64,000 bases of DNA from JAISGQ01 sp964500965 (GTDB lineage Bacteria > Bacillota > Clostridia > Oscillospirales > Acutalibacteraceae): assembly GCA_964500965.1 (NCBI GenBank), contig CAZCQZ010000004.1:1-64000 (forward strand), in the 5' to 3' direction. Made by a program: the position numbers and the translations under genes. Under the pieces are notes generated by a model that worked only from the letters and a program-made list of their open reading frames with translations, made no database searches and was not told the origin of the DNA. Numbering within the stretch: the stretch's first letter is position 1; each line of letters starts with the position of its first letter. This document shows, in pieces, positions 44,651 to 52,630 of this stretch.

Positions 44651-46897
44651 TTAAATTATCCTGTTTTCACCGGCAGCAAGCCGAATTTGTTCTGTGCGTT
44701 CGCCGTTGTGAACATTAACGGTACGCTCACAGGGGGAATATATAACAAAAGAAGTAGCGATTCCTGCCTGCCAGGACAAATCGGCGGTAAGTCCGCCACG
44801 CAGACAAACGCCCTTTACAGAGCCGTTATTCCATATTTCGGGCAGAGCCGGAAGAAGCATAATATCGTTGTCAATGCTCTGAATAAGCATTTGAGTGATA
44901 CCTGCGATAGAGCCGAAATTGCCGTCAATCTGGAAAGGCGGGTGCTTGTCAAAAAGATTGGAATAGGTCGAATTGCTCAGCAGAGCCTTAACGCAGTTAT
45001 AAGCTTTTTCGCTGTCGTGAAGCCGTGCCCACAGATTGATTATCCACGCCATGCTCCAACCGGTGTGACCGCCGCCGTGGGAAAGCCGCCTGTCAAGAGT
45101 GGCGCGAGCGGAAGTAGCCAGTTCGGGGGTACGTTCAAGAGTAATTTCACCTGAGGGGTAAAGTCCGTAAAGATGAGAAATATGACGATGACCGACCTCG
45201 ACTTCTTCAAATTCCTCGTTCCATTCCATTATTGTACCGTTGGAATGTATTGCGGTTTTCGGCATCTTGTCAAGGATTGTACTCAAAGCGTCACTGATAC
45301 CGTCAGCGATTCCGAGCGCCTTTTCCGCACCGATACAGCCGGTGAAAAGGTGTCTCAAAATCTGATGGTCCATTGTGCAGCCCTCACAGAGACAGCCTGC
45401 ATCGCCGGAGGGGTGACGGTAGGTGTTTTCCGGTGAGGTCGAGGGCACAATAACAAGCCTGCCCTTTGAATCCTCACGCAGATATTCAATGAAGAACTGA
45501 GCTGCCTCACGCATTATGGGATAATATTCCGAAAGGAAATCCCTGTCGCCGGTGTACTCGTAATGCTCCCAGATGTGGGTGCAGAGCCATGCGCCGCCCA
45601 GTACCCAGTGGGTCGCAGGAAGCCAATCGTCCTGCGGAGCGCAGTCACCCCAAATATCGGTGTTGTGGTGGCAAACAAAGCCGCCGACGCCGTACATATC
45701 CCTTGCGACTTTCCTGCCGTTGGGCAACATTCTTTTCAAATGCTCAAACAGCGGCATTTGAAATTCCGAAAGATTGCACATATTGGCAGGCCAGTAATTC
45801 ATTTCCGTGTTGATGTTCACGGTGTATTTACTGCCCCAGGGTGGGTCGAGGGAATCGTTCCAGATGCCCTGCAAATTGGTGGGGAGTGTGCCGGGACGGC
45901 TTGAAGAAATCATAAGATAACGTCCGAACTGGTAGTACAGCTCAATAAGACCGTTGTCCTCATTCCCACGTGCGAAGCCGTTGAGACGAACATCGGTGGG
46001 AACGCCGGACAAATCCTCACCGCCAAGGCTAAGAGAAAGTCGGCTGTAATATGTTTTGTAATCTTCGGCATGGGCGTGGAAAAGCTCGTAAAACGTCTTT
46101 TTGGAGGCGTTTTCAAGCACTTTTACGCACTCTGCCTTGTAATCCTCGTGTCTGAAAGAGGTTTCCACATCGACAAATATCAAAACCTCGTCGGCATTGG
46201 TAACTCTCATAACGCCGCCGTAGCAGTTGATTTCGCCGCCTACGGCAACCGCCTTTGCCATGACGCAGAAAGGAATCCCCTGAGTGATTTCAATAGCTAT
46301 TGTATCTTCACCGACAGTAAACTGATTGTCGAGAGAAATTCCCCGTTCAAGCTTTGCGGTGAAATTAAGCGCACCCTTTTCGGAAGCGGAAAGGCGCATA
46401 ACGGCAACATTATCGGGCGCGGATATAAAAGCAGTGCGCTTGTAAACAACGCCGTCGGATTCAAAAGAAACGCCGTAAACGGCATCTTCAATATCAAGCT
46501 CGCGCTTGTAGCCGCCGACCTCGTAAGAGGTGGGCGGAGCAAGCCCGATTATCTGCTGATAATTGTCAAGACCGCCGAATTTGTCAAAATCAATGACCAA
46601 ATCGCCGGCAGTCTGATACACCCTCTGCTGAGTGGGCGTGCCGTTGAGAACAAGGGAAGCAAGCCGCTGTGCCTCGGTGATTTCACCTGCGCGTATCAGT
46701 CTGCGAACCTTTTCAATCGACTTCACGGCAGTGGGATTTGTTCTGTCACGCTCACCGCCTGACCAGACCGAATCCTCATTAAGCTGTAGCTTTTCTCTTT
46801 TTATTCCGCCGAATATCATTGCGCCCAGTCTGCCGTTGCCGAGCGGCAGAGCATCGTTCCAATTTTCGGCAGGGTGGTCATACCAAAGTTTCTTCAA
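44651..46897 (-). CDS. GH95 family glycosidase (alpha-L-fucosidase/galactosidase)
   Basis: The protein matches glycoside hydrolase family 95, whose members remove alpha-1,2-L-fucose or related L-sugars. Visible motifs are LPLGNGRLGAMIFGG near the start, NINTEMNYWPANMCNLSEF, HHNTDIWGD and PFQIDGNFG at the catalytic aspartate. There is no signal peptide, so it acts in the cytoplasm on imported sugars. The start is chosen as TTG at 46897 (748 residues) because GGAGG lies eight bases before it; the ATG at 46912 would place that site inside the gene and has no site of its own. No transporter or other sugar gene adjoins it. Confidence 0.92.
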   Translation of the reverse strand: MKKLWYDHPAENWNDALPLGNGRLGAMIFGGIKREKLQLNEDSVWSGGERDRTNPTAVKSIEKVRRLIRAGEITEAQRLASLVLNGTPTQQRVYQTAGDLVIDFDKFGGLDNYQQIIGLAPPTSYEVGGYKRELDIEDAVYGVSFESDGVVYKRTAFISAPDNVAVMRLSASEKGALNFTAKLERGISLDNQFTVGEDTIAIEITQGIPFCVMAKAVAVGGEINCYGGVMRVTNADEVLIFVDVETSFRHEDYKAECVKVLENASKKTFYELFHAHAEDYKTYYSRLSLSLGGEDLSGVPTDVRLNGFARGNEDNGLIELYYQFGRYLMISSSRPGTLPTNLQGIWNDSLDPPWGSKYTVNINTEMNYWPANMCNLSEFQMPLFEHLKRMLPNGRKVARDMYGVGGFVCHHNTDIWGDCAPQDDWLPATHWVLGGAWLCTHIWEHYEYTGDRDFLSEYYPIMREAAQFFIEYLREDSKGRLVIVPSTSPENTYRHPSGDAGCLCEGCTMDHQILRHLFTGCIGAEKALGIADGISDALSTILDKMPKTAIHSNGTIMEWNEEFEEVEVGHRHISHLYGLYPSGEITLERTPELATSARATLDRRLSHGGGHTGWSMAWIINLWARLHDSEKAYNCVKALLSNSTYSNLFDKHPPFQIDGNFGSIAGITQMLIQSIDNDIMLLPALPEIWNNGSVKGVCLRGGLTADLSWQAGIATSFVIYSPCERTVNVHNGERTEQIRLAAGENRII

Positions 46898-46929
46898 GGT
46901 GAGAACCTCCATGTGTTATTGAACGCCTA

Positions 46930-46958
46930 ATTATATAGCAAAAGAAATAAATTGTCTA
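46930..46958 (-). promoter_or_regulatory. Promoter of the GH95 gene
   Basis: On the minus strand TAGACA and TATAAT are 17 bases apart, 33 bases before the start. Confidence 0.65.
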
Positions 46959-47035
46959 CTAAAGCGTAATATTGTTGTATGGTTGTTTAAAATTCATGGA
47001 GAAAAAACGTATATAATGCACAAAAATATAAATCG

Positions 47036-47067
47036 GCTGTAAAAAGTTTTCACCTTTTACAGCCGAT
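47036..47067 (-). terminator. Terminator of the small secreted protein gene
   Basis: Arms TCGGCTGTAAAA-type and complement with a T-rich flank on both sides; a member of the dispersed hairpin family. Confidence 0.75.
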
Positions 47068-47116
47068 TCAGTGGGCTTAATTCAATTAAAATGCAATTAA
47101 ATTTGTCAATTGAATT

Positions 47117-47533
47117 TTAACAGATGCCTGAATATTTGTTTGAATGTTCAATTCCACCTGAGTAATGGGCTGTACAGTAAATATATCCGCGATATTCCTT
47201 AGAGGAATCATATGCGGTTTTATAGGAAGCGCTGCACGAATAGGTGCCATTGCCGAAAACGGTTTTAAGCGTTGTCCAATCATCGGACGAACCCTTGTCG
47301 CGGCATAATAACGAAAGAGATATGTTACAGAAGGTAACGATAGAGGCATTGCAAAGCAGAGAACCGGTAAGAACGATGTTTGAACCGCTTTTTGTAACGT
47401 CTACACTTACGTTTATTATATATGCCGAACGTGCGGTAAGCGGTTTGGTAGCCGCCGCAGAAGCGGAAACGGGCAATTGCACACATGCAATAATGAGAAT
47501 GAAGCACAAAACCAGTGACAGTATTCTTTTCAT
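47117..47533 (-). CDS. Small secreted cysteine-containing protein
   Basis: The 138-residue precursor has a clear signal peptide (positive start MKR, hydrophobic core, likely cleavage after ASA near residue 26). The mature part of about 110 residues is beta-rich (ITGS-like NIVLTGSLLC) and has six cysteines, an even number that would allow three disulfides. AAGGAGG precedes the ATG. It has a perfect promoter and a leader of about 165 bases and is monocistronic. No family recognised; it could be an exported adhesin, toxin or signalling protein, but nothing shows which. Confidence 0.75.
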   Translation of the reverse strand: MKRILSLVLCFILIIACVQLPVSASAAATKPLTARSAYIINVSVDVTKSGSNIVLTGSLLCNASIVTFCNISLSLLCRDKGSSDDWTTLKTVFGNGTYSCSASYKTAYDSSKEYRGYIYCTAHYSGGIEHSNKYSGIC

Positions 47534-47704
47534 GAAATTCCTCCTTGCGTTTTTTATGAATTAAGCCTTTCACCTATATACACAATTCAGAAAGGCAAAA
47601 TGTGACATGATTTTGAGAGAATTTACAAAAAGTTCACACTTTTCTGTCTGCTAACACTATTTTTACGGTTTTTAAGGAAAAATACATATAAATTTCCAAG
47701 TATG

Positions 47705-47733
47705 ATTATATACGGAAAATACAGTGATGTCAA
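47705..47733 (-). promoter_or_regulatory. Consensus promoter of the small secreted protein gene
   Basis: On the minus strand TTGACA and TATAAT, 17 bases apart, form a perfect consensus. The transcript would have a leader of about 165 bases in which I recognise no riboswitch. Confidence 0.75.
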
Positions 47734-47751
47734 GTTTTTGCGGCGATAACG

Positions 47752-47780
47752 TTGAATTTTTGCGGAAACAATGGTACAAT
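47752..47780 (+). promoter_or_regulatory. Promoter of tldD-pmbA
   Basis: TTGAAT and TACAAT are 17 bases apart, 33 bases before tldD, diverging from the promoter at 47705. Confidence 0.55.
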
Positions 47781-47812
47781 CTGCTCATCAAAAAGAAAAA
47801 GAAGGGATATAA

Positions 47813-49216
47813 ATGAGCTTTTCAAAATTTTTGGATTCCAGGCGCAGTGCGGCAAAAGCACTGGTTTGCGAGCTGAGAAAAAGCTTTAAATATGTCGGCA
47901 TACTCGGCTCCGACATAAAAGCAAAAAGTGTCCGTGCAGACAGAAACGTATCGAATATTACGCCTGCAAGAGATACGGAGTGCGGCTTTGTGGTAAAGCT
48001 GAGCAACGGCTCGGTGTTTTTCGAGTATTCTCTTGATGATATTGACGGAGATATTGCAGCACTTGCCGCAAAAATATCTCATGCCTTTGAGCTTAACGAA
48101 AAGCTGAGCAACAATACCATAGGAGCAGTGGAGCTGACGGACGAACCGCTGGTGCAGTCCTTTGAACGCCCCGACGATTTAGAGAAATATTCCGATGATA
48201 CGCTGCTGAAATTCTGTAAAGACAGATGCGGTGAGATAATTTCAAGGAGTGAAAACGTGCTTAATGCAATTGCGATGATAGGCACCTTGGAAGTATCGAA
48301 GCTGTTTGTTTCCGAAAACCGCGAGCTTGACCAGCACTACACCTGGGTAAACGGCTATATGATAGCGGTTTACAGAGAAAACGACAAAATGGTGCAGGCA
48401 AGGGAGGGAGCGGCATATAACCTTATAAGCTCGGTGCTTGAAGAACTGCCGCAGAAAACGGATAAGCTTCTTCACAAGGCACATATGCTCACTCTTGCAA
48501 AGCCAATTGAGCCGGGAGTTTACGACGTCATAACAGACCCGTCCATTACCGGACTTATCGCTCACGAAGCGTTCGGACACGGCGTGGAACTTGACCAGTT
48601 TGTAAAGGACAGAGCATTGGGTAAAGAATTTGTAGGCAAATATGTGGCGTCACCCATCTGCAATATGAAAGACGGAGCGGCTTCCGTTCTCAGCGCGGCG
48701 TCCTATTTCTTTGATGATGACGGCGTTCTGGCAGGGGATACGCAGATAATCAAAGACGGTATACTGGTTACGGGAATTTCCGACCTTGCCTCTGCCGTTC
48801 AGCTCGGACTTGCGCCCACAGGCAACGGCAGGAGAGAATCCACCAGAAGAAAGGCGTATTCCCGAATGACCAATACGTTTTTTGAAAAAGGAACGGATAA
48901 GCTTGAAGATATGATAGCCTCCATAAAGCACGGATACATGCTTTTTGAAACCAACAACGGCATGGAGGACCCGAAAAACTGGGCGATTCAGTGCGTTGCG
49001 GAGTACGGAATAGAAATAGTTGACGGTAAGCTCACCGAAAATTACGTTTCGCCGGTGGTTATGAGCGGCTATGTTCCCGACCTGCTCAAATCAATAAGCA
49101 TGATTTCCGATGACTTTAATGTTATCGGGGCAGGACAGTGCGGAAAGGGCTATAAAGAATGGGTGCGCGTCAGCGACGGCGGACCTGCATTGAAAGCGAG
49201 GGTGAAGTTGGGTTGA
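47813..49216 (+). CDS. tldD: Metalloprotease TldD homologue
   Basis: The 467-residue protein has the TldD metal site HEAFGHGVELDQF (HExxxH, about residues 251-256), the mark of the catalytic subunit, plus the conserved GMEDPKNWAIQCVAEYGIEI and SGYVPDLLKSISMISDDF regions. TldD and PmbA (TldE) form a heterodimeric protease that degrades unfolded peptides and matures some modified peptides. Its stop overlaps the partner's start. No peptide precursor or modification gene is near. Confidence 0.93.
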   Translation: MSFSKFLDSRRSAAKALVCELRKSFKYVGILGSDIKAKSVRADRNVSNITPARDTECGFVVKLSNGSVFFEYSLDDIDGDIAALAAKISHAFELNEKLSNNTIGAVELTDEPLVQSFERPDDLEKYSDDTLLKFCKDRCGEIISRSENVLNAIAMIGTLEVSKLFVSENRELDQHYTWVNGYMIAVYRENDKMVQAREGAAYNLISSVLEELPQKTDKLLHKAHMLTLAKPIEPGVYDVITDPSITGLIAHEAFGHGVELDQFVKDRALGKEFVGKYVASPICNMKDGAASVLSAASYFFDDDGVLAGDTQIIKDGILVTGISDLASAVQLGLAPTGNGRRESTRRKAYSRMTNTFFEKGTDKLEDMIASIKHGYMLFETNNGMEDPKNWAIQCVAEYGIEIVDGKLTENYVSPVVMSGYVPDLLKSISMISDDFNVIGAGQCGKGYKEWVRVSDGGPALKARVKLG

Positions 49217-50487
49217 AAACAGCTATTGAGTATCTTGAAAAGGACAGCCGCGTAAGCGGATATAAAATCAACGTAAATAAAAAGGAGAGCAGCGAGCTTT
49301 TCTTTGTAAAGGGAAAGCTGGAGACGGTAAGGCATACCGACACCTGTGACAGACAGGTAACGGTATATGTGGAGCATGGCGAATTTACCGGCGATTCTCA
49401 GTTTTTTATTTATCCGTCAACCACAGAAGCGGAGATAGAGCGTCTTATTGACGAAGCGGTGGAAAAGGCACTTATCATAAACAATAAGCACTATGAGCTT
49501 CCCGAAGCCGAGCAGGGTGAATACGAGGTGGAGAGCAATTTTGCCGAGTATGAGCCTATGGAGCTTGCCACTGCCGTTTCCGAAGCGGTGTTCAAGGCGA
49601 ATAACGTGAAAAACGGCTCACTTAATTCCGTTGAGATATTTATAAACAAGCGCACGGAGGAAGTAAAAAACAGCCGCGGACTTTATAAAAAGCAGGTAAA
49701 GTACGATGCAATGGTCGAAGCTATTCCTACATACAACGGCGAAAAGCAGAGTGTTGAGCTTTACGAGCAGTATAATTTCGCAAGCTTTGACGAGCAGACG
49801 GTTATAGCCGAAATCGCAGACAAAATGCAGGCTGTAGAAGCACGCTACAATGCCGTAAAGCCCGATTTTGAAATCGACTGCAAGGTGATACTTGAAACTC
49901 AGGAGCTTGCCGATTTGTTTTATACCCTTGCCTATGACCTTGATTATTCCTCTGTTTACTCTCAATCGAACCTGTATAAAAAGGGCGATGCGGTGCAGAA
50001 AGAGCCGAAAGGCGACCTTATAGGAGTGACAATGAGCGGTCGGGCAAAGGGCAGTGTGCGAAGCTCAAGCTTTGATGCCGACGGCGTTTCGCTCGGAAGC
50101 GTGAGACTGATTGACGGCGGCAGGGCGGTGAATTATTTCGGTTCAAACCGCTACGGACAGTATTTGGGAGAGAAGCCTACAGGCGTGCTGCCCTGTATTT
50201 GTGTTGATATGGGCACTGCGCAGAACGGCGAATTTTCCGAGGGCAAGTATCTGGAAGTAGTATCAATGTCCGGCTTGCAGGTGGATTTTTATAACGACTA
50301 TATCGGCGGCGAGGTAAGATTGGCTTACTATAATGACGGCGAGAAAACCATACCCGTGACGGGAATATCCATTGCCGGTAAGCTCGGTGACGTGCTGAAT
50401 ACAATAAGATTTTCACAAAAACCGGCAGTTTACAGCGGATATGCAGGACCTGAAAAGGCTATACTTGTTAATATTAAAACGTTCTGA
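49213..50487 (+). CDS. pmbA: PmbA/TldE homologue
   Basis: The 424-residue protein is the partner lacking HExxxH, as usual for PmbA/TldE; the fold is shown by ELFFVKGKLETVRHTDT, VEIFINKRTEEVKNSRGLYKKQ and GLQVDFYNDYIGGEVRLAYY-type segments. The start is TTG at 49213, which overlaps the tldD stop (TTGA) and has GAGGGTG eight bases upstream. Translation is coupled, as expected for a heterodimer. Confidence 0.9.
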   Translation: MKTAIEYLEKDSRVSGYKINVNKKESSELFFVKGKLETVRHTDTCDRQVTVYVEHGEFTGDSQFFIYPSTTEAEIERLIDEAVEKALIINNKHYELPEAEQGEYEVESNFAEYEPMELATAVSEAVFKANNVKNGSLNSVEIFINKRTEEVKNSRGLYKKQVKYDAMVEAIPTYNGEKQSVELYEQYNFASFDEQTVIAEIADKMQAVEARYNAVKPDFEIDCKVILETQELADLFYTLAYDLDYSSVYSQSNLYKKGDAVQKEPKGDLIGVTMSGRAKGSVRSSSFDADGVSLGSVRLIDGGRAVNYFGSNRYGQYLGEKPTGVLPCICVDMGTAQNGEFSEGKYLEVVSMSGLQVDFYNDYIGGEVRLAYYNDGEKTIPVTGISIAGKLGDVLNTIRFSQKPAVYSGYAGPEKAILVNIKTF

Positions 50488-50500
50488 TAAAAATTTAAAT

Positions 50501-50548
50501 AAAAGCACCCGAAAGGACGGCACGATTGCCTGCCTTTCGGGTGCTTTT
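50501..50548 (+). terminator. Terminator of tldD-pmbA
   Basis: A perfect 16-base stem (AAAAGCACCCGAAAGG and complement) with a 16-base loop, ending in TTTTT. Confidence 0.9.
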
Positions 50549-50555
50549 TGTTTTG

Positions 50556-50660
50556 ATACTTATTTCAAATTAGAAAGTCAATAAAAATCCGAGCGGAAAG
50601 TCTTGCTTTTTGACTGACGCGAAGGATTTTTATGCCATACGTCTTATTTGAAATTAGTAT
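50556..50660 (+). repeat. MITE-like palindromic element, copy 2
   Basis: Identical over 105 bases to copy 1 at 36529 in the opposite orientation. It lies just after a terminator, in non-coding DNA. Confidence 0.85.
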
Positions 50661-50730
50661 AAAATGCGCACAGCGTAGGAAGCGATGTCCTCGGCGTCCC
50701 ACCGCAGACTTTGCCGATAAGCTTTGACTT

Positions 50731-50800
50731 ATCAAAAATCCAAGTCCCCCTTGTGTAAAGGGGGATATTGAAGCCTATGGCTTCAATAAGGGGGATTGTA
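50731..50800 (+). repeat. CCCTTGTGTAAAGGG-type palindromic repeat, copy A
   Basis: The core CCCCCTTGTGTAAAGGGGG is a hairpin, flanked by ATCAAAAATCCAAG on the left and GGGGATTGTA on the right, with a second hairpin between (GAAGCCTATGGCTTC). The same frame occurs at 50917. Similar repeats are common between genes in gut clostridia, to my knowledge. Confidence 0.7.
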
Positions 50801-50853
50801 AAGTTAACCGACAAGCTGAGTTGTAACCGAAAACGTGAATCCGAGCAAAACAA

Positions 50854-50888
50854 TCCCTCAGTCAAAACAGCAGGTTTTGACTGAGGGA
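50854..50888. repeat. Perfect hairpin with CTCAGTC arms
   Basis: Fifteen-base perfect arms (TCCCTCAGTCAAAAC and complement) around a five-base loop. The arm sequence is related to the ACTGAGGGA end of the repeat at 50917. No gene is present in 50661-51023. Confidence 0.75.
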
Positions 50889-50916
50889 GAGATATTTAAA
50901 GAACAAGCTTAAAATT

Positions 50917-50978
50917 ATCAAAATCCAAGGCTCCCTTGTGTAAAGGGAGCTGTCACGAAGTGACTGAGGGATTGTAGT
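50917..50978 (+). repeat. CCCTTGTGTAAAGGG-type palindromic repeat, copy B
   Basis: Left flank ATCAAAATCCAAG, hairpin GCTCCCTTGTGTAAAGGGAGC, inner hairpin GTCACGAAGTGAC, right end GAGGGATTGTA. It shares both ends and the first hairpin with copy A. Confidence 0.7.
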
Positions 50979-51023
50979 ATCTACCGACAATCTCAAATCA
51001 CCGAAAGCAGAAACCGAGAATAA

Positions 51024-51674
51024 TCAACCTATCAAATACTCATAAAGCTCGTCGGGTGTCCGACAGAATGTGTCCGCGCCCTTTGCGGCAAGCTCGTCCT
51101 CGGTGCGGAAACCCCACAGCACGGAAATGCAGGGAAGCGCGGAGTTTTGCGCGGTTGCCAGGTCAACATCGGAATCTCCGATGTAAACGGAATTGCTTTT
51201 GTCCGCGCCCAGAGCTTCAAGAGCTTTATTAACCATATCGGGCGCAGGCTTTCTTGCAAGTCCCGGCTGGTCGCCGATAACAAAATCAATGCTTTCTCCG
51301 AAAAACTCTCTTGCCAAATCCTTTAGCGCGCCGTCAACCTTATTGGAAACGATAGCCATTTTAAAGCCGTCGGCGTGAAGCTTTTCGAGTATTTCGCAAA
51401 TTCCGCTGTATGGAGCGGTTTTAATGTGGCTGTGAGTTGAATAGTAGTCCTTGAAAAATTCAAAAATTTCGTCTGCTTTGTCGCTGTCGAGGTTGGCAGG
51501 AGCGGAGCAGTTAAACATGTGGCGCAGTCCCTTACCGACAAAAAGTCGGGTTTCGGCGGTCGTTCTTTTCGGTAGTCCGTATTTTGAAAGAGCCGCATTA
51601 ACACAGTCGGTCAGGTCGTCAAGGGTGTTCAGCAGTGTGCCGTCCATGTCCCAAATGATGTTTTTATATCTCAT
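51024..51674 (-). CDS. HAD-superfamily phosphatase, phosphoglycolate phosphatase-like
   Basis: The 216-residue protein has all HAD motifs: DMDGTLLNT (nucleophile and acid aspartates, residues 9 and 11), VSNK (motif II), the lysine in LARKPAP (motif III) and YIGDSDVDLATA (motif IV), with a helical C1 cap (about 18-85). It fits the Gph/pyrophosphatase PpaX group; the substrate is not certain. GGAGG precedes the ATG. A MITE-like element lies directly upstream in the predicted leader. Confidence 0.9.
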   Translation of the reverse strand: MRYKNIIWDMDGTLLNTLDDLTDCVNAALSKYGLPKRTTAETRLFVGKGLRHMFNCSAPANLDSDKADEIFEFFKDYYSTHSHIKTAPYSGICEILEKLHADGFKMAIVSNKVDGALKDLAREFFGESIDFVIGDQPGLARKPAPDMVNKALEALGADKSNSVYIGDSDVDLATAQNSALPCISVLWGFRTEDELAAKGADTFCRTPDELYEYLIG

Positions 51675-51690
51675 GTGATACCTCCGTATA

Positions 51691-51794
51691 ATTGTAATTC
51701 AAATTAGAAAGCCAATAAAAATCCGAGCGGAAAGTCTTGCTTTCTGACTGACGCGAAGGATTTTTATGCCATACGTCTTATTTGGAATTAGTAT
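51691..51794 (+). repeat. MITE-like palindromic element, copy 3
   Basis: It differs from copies 1 and 2 at only a few positions, mostly at the left end. It sits between the predicted HAD promoter and the HAD ribosome binding site, so its hairpin would be in the mRNA leader. Confidence 0.85.
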
Positions 51795-51813
51795 AAGAAT
51801 CGCTTTGTCATAT

Positions 51814-51842
51814 ATAATACACGGAAATTTCGGATTTGTCAC
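51814..51842 (-). promoter_or_regulatory. Possible promoter of the HAD phosphatase gene
   Basis: On the minus strand GTGACA and TATTAT are 17 bases apart, beyond MITE copy 3. The -35 part overlaps the hairpin 51826-51857 (ATTTCGGATTT with GAAATCCGAAAAT). Confidence 0.45.
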
Positions 51843-51905
51843 CTGAAATCCGAAAATTGTTATAATTTGCGAAAACATGCTGCCTGCTCGATAAAAATCG
51901 AAATA

Positions 51906-52400
51906 TTTCCAAAATAGAAACATAAAAATATGATACAAATATGATATAAAATTTCCAAAACAGAAAGTTTGAAATTAAACGTATATGCAAACGCGCTATG
52001 CGTAAAAAACAGGTTTAGTAATTATACTAATAAATTAAATATTTTGCTGCGTTTCAAAATTGAAAGCAGTCGGTGCCGGGTTTCTGGAATCGAAATTTCC
52101 ATACAAATTTTATATAATTACATAAAGCGAAACACATCCGATTATATGTGCAAAAACTGAGCTTTTAGCCTGTGTTTTATCAAAAGTACGCAAAAATCAC
52201 CACTAGTTCACCCTTTTAAGACATATGACAGAGTGCATATATGTCACTCTTTTTGTGCGTTGTGAGGCAAAAATCGCAATTGTGATTTTAAACGAAACAA
52301 AATAAAACAAACTTATAAATCACCGGTTCGGACTGCGAAAACAACTTTCTGTTTCGGAAATAAACTTTACGAATTGGAAATTTTAATTCTGTTTTAGAAA
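51906..52400. promoter_or_regulatory. Gene-free AT-rich region with four related TTTCTGTTTTGGAAA-type sites
   Basis: Sites at 51906-51920 and 51952-51966 (inverted) and at 52346-52360 and 52386-52400 (direct) share the pattern TTTCYRTTTYRGAAA or its complement. A palindrome TTAGTAATTATACTAA lies at 52015-52030 and another TTTCAAAATTGAAA near 52053. No gene is seen between 51795 and 52630. The sites could bind a regulator of the large surface protein gene. Confidence 0.5.
52230..52255 (+). terminator. Weak terminator-like hairpin
   Basis: AGAGTG pairs with CACTCT across a nine-base loop and is followed by TTTTT. A competing ACATAT/ATATGT pairing overlaps it. No upstream gene explains it. Confidence 0.35.
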
Positions 52401-52473
52401 TAAACAATGCAAAATGCACAAAATCAAACGCTGTTTTTCGGCTGCGGTTTTCTTAAAATACGAAACTAATATC

Positions 52474-52502
52474 TTGAAATGATGAAAATAACGTGATATT
52501 AT
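52474..52502 (+). promoter_or_regulatory. Promoter of the surface protein gene
   Basis: TTGAAA and TATTAT are 17 bases apart. The transcript would start near 52509, giving a leader of about 122 bases. Confidence 0.6.
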
Positions 52503-52506
52503 TTAT

Positions 52507-52542
52507 TTGTTACACAGAGTTGGAAAGGTATCTGTGTAACAA
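52507..52542 (+). promoter_or_regulatory. 5'-end stem-loop in the surface protein leader
   Basis: A perfect 12-base-pair stem (TTGTTACACAGA and TCTGTGTAACAA) with a 12-base loop begins at about the predicted transcription start. Such structures often protect mRNA from decay. Confidence 0.55.
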
Positions 52543-52630
52543 ATCCGATAGGGTGTTTGTGGATGGGCAAAAACTCACTATGCCATGGACATTCCGGCGA
52601 AATTTAATAAAAAGGAGGAAAAATCTAATC

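Noticed and set aside
52493..52630. Longer N-terminus for the surface protein
   Set aside because: The extra codons cover the promoter -10 box and the 5' stem-loop and have no ribosome binding site; GTG 52631 gives a proper signal peptide.
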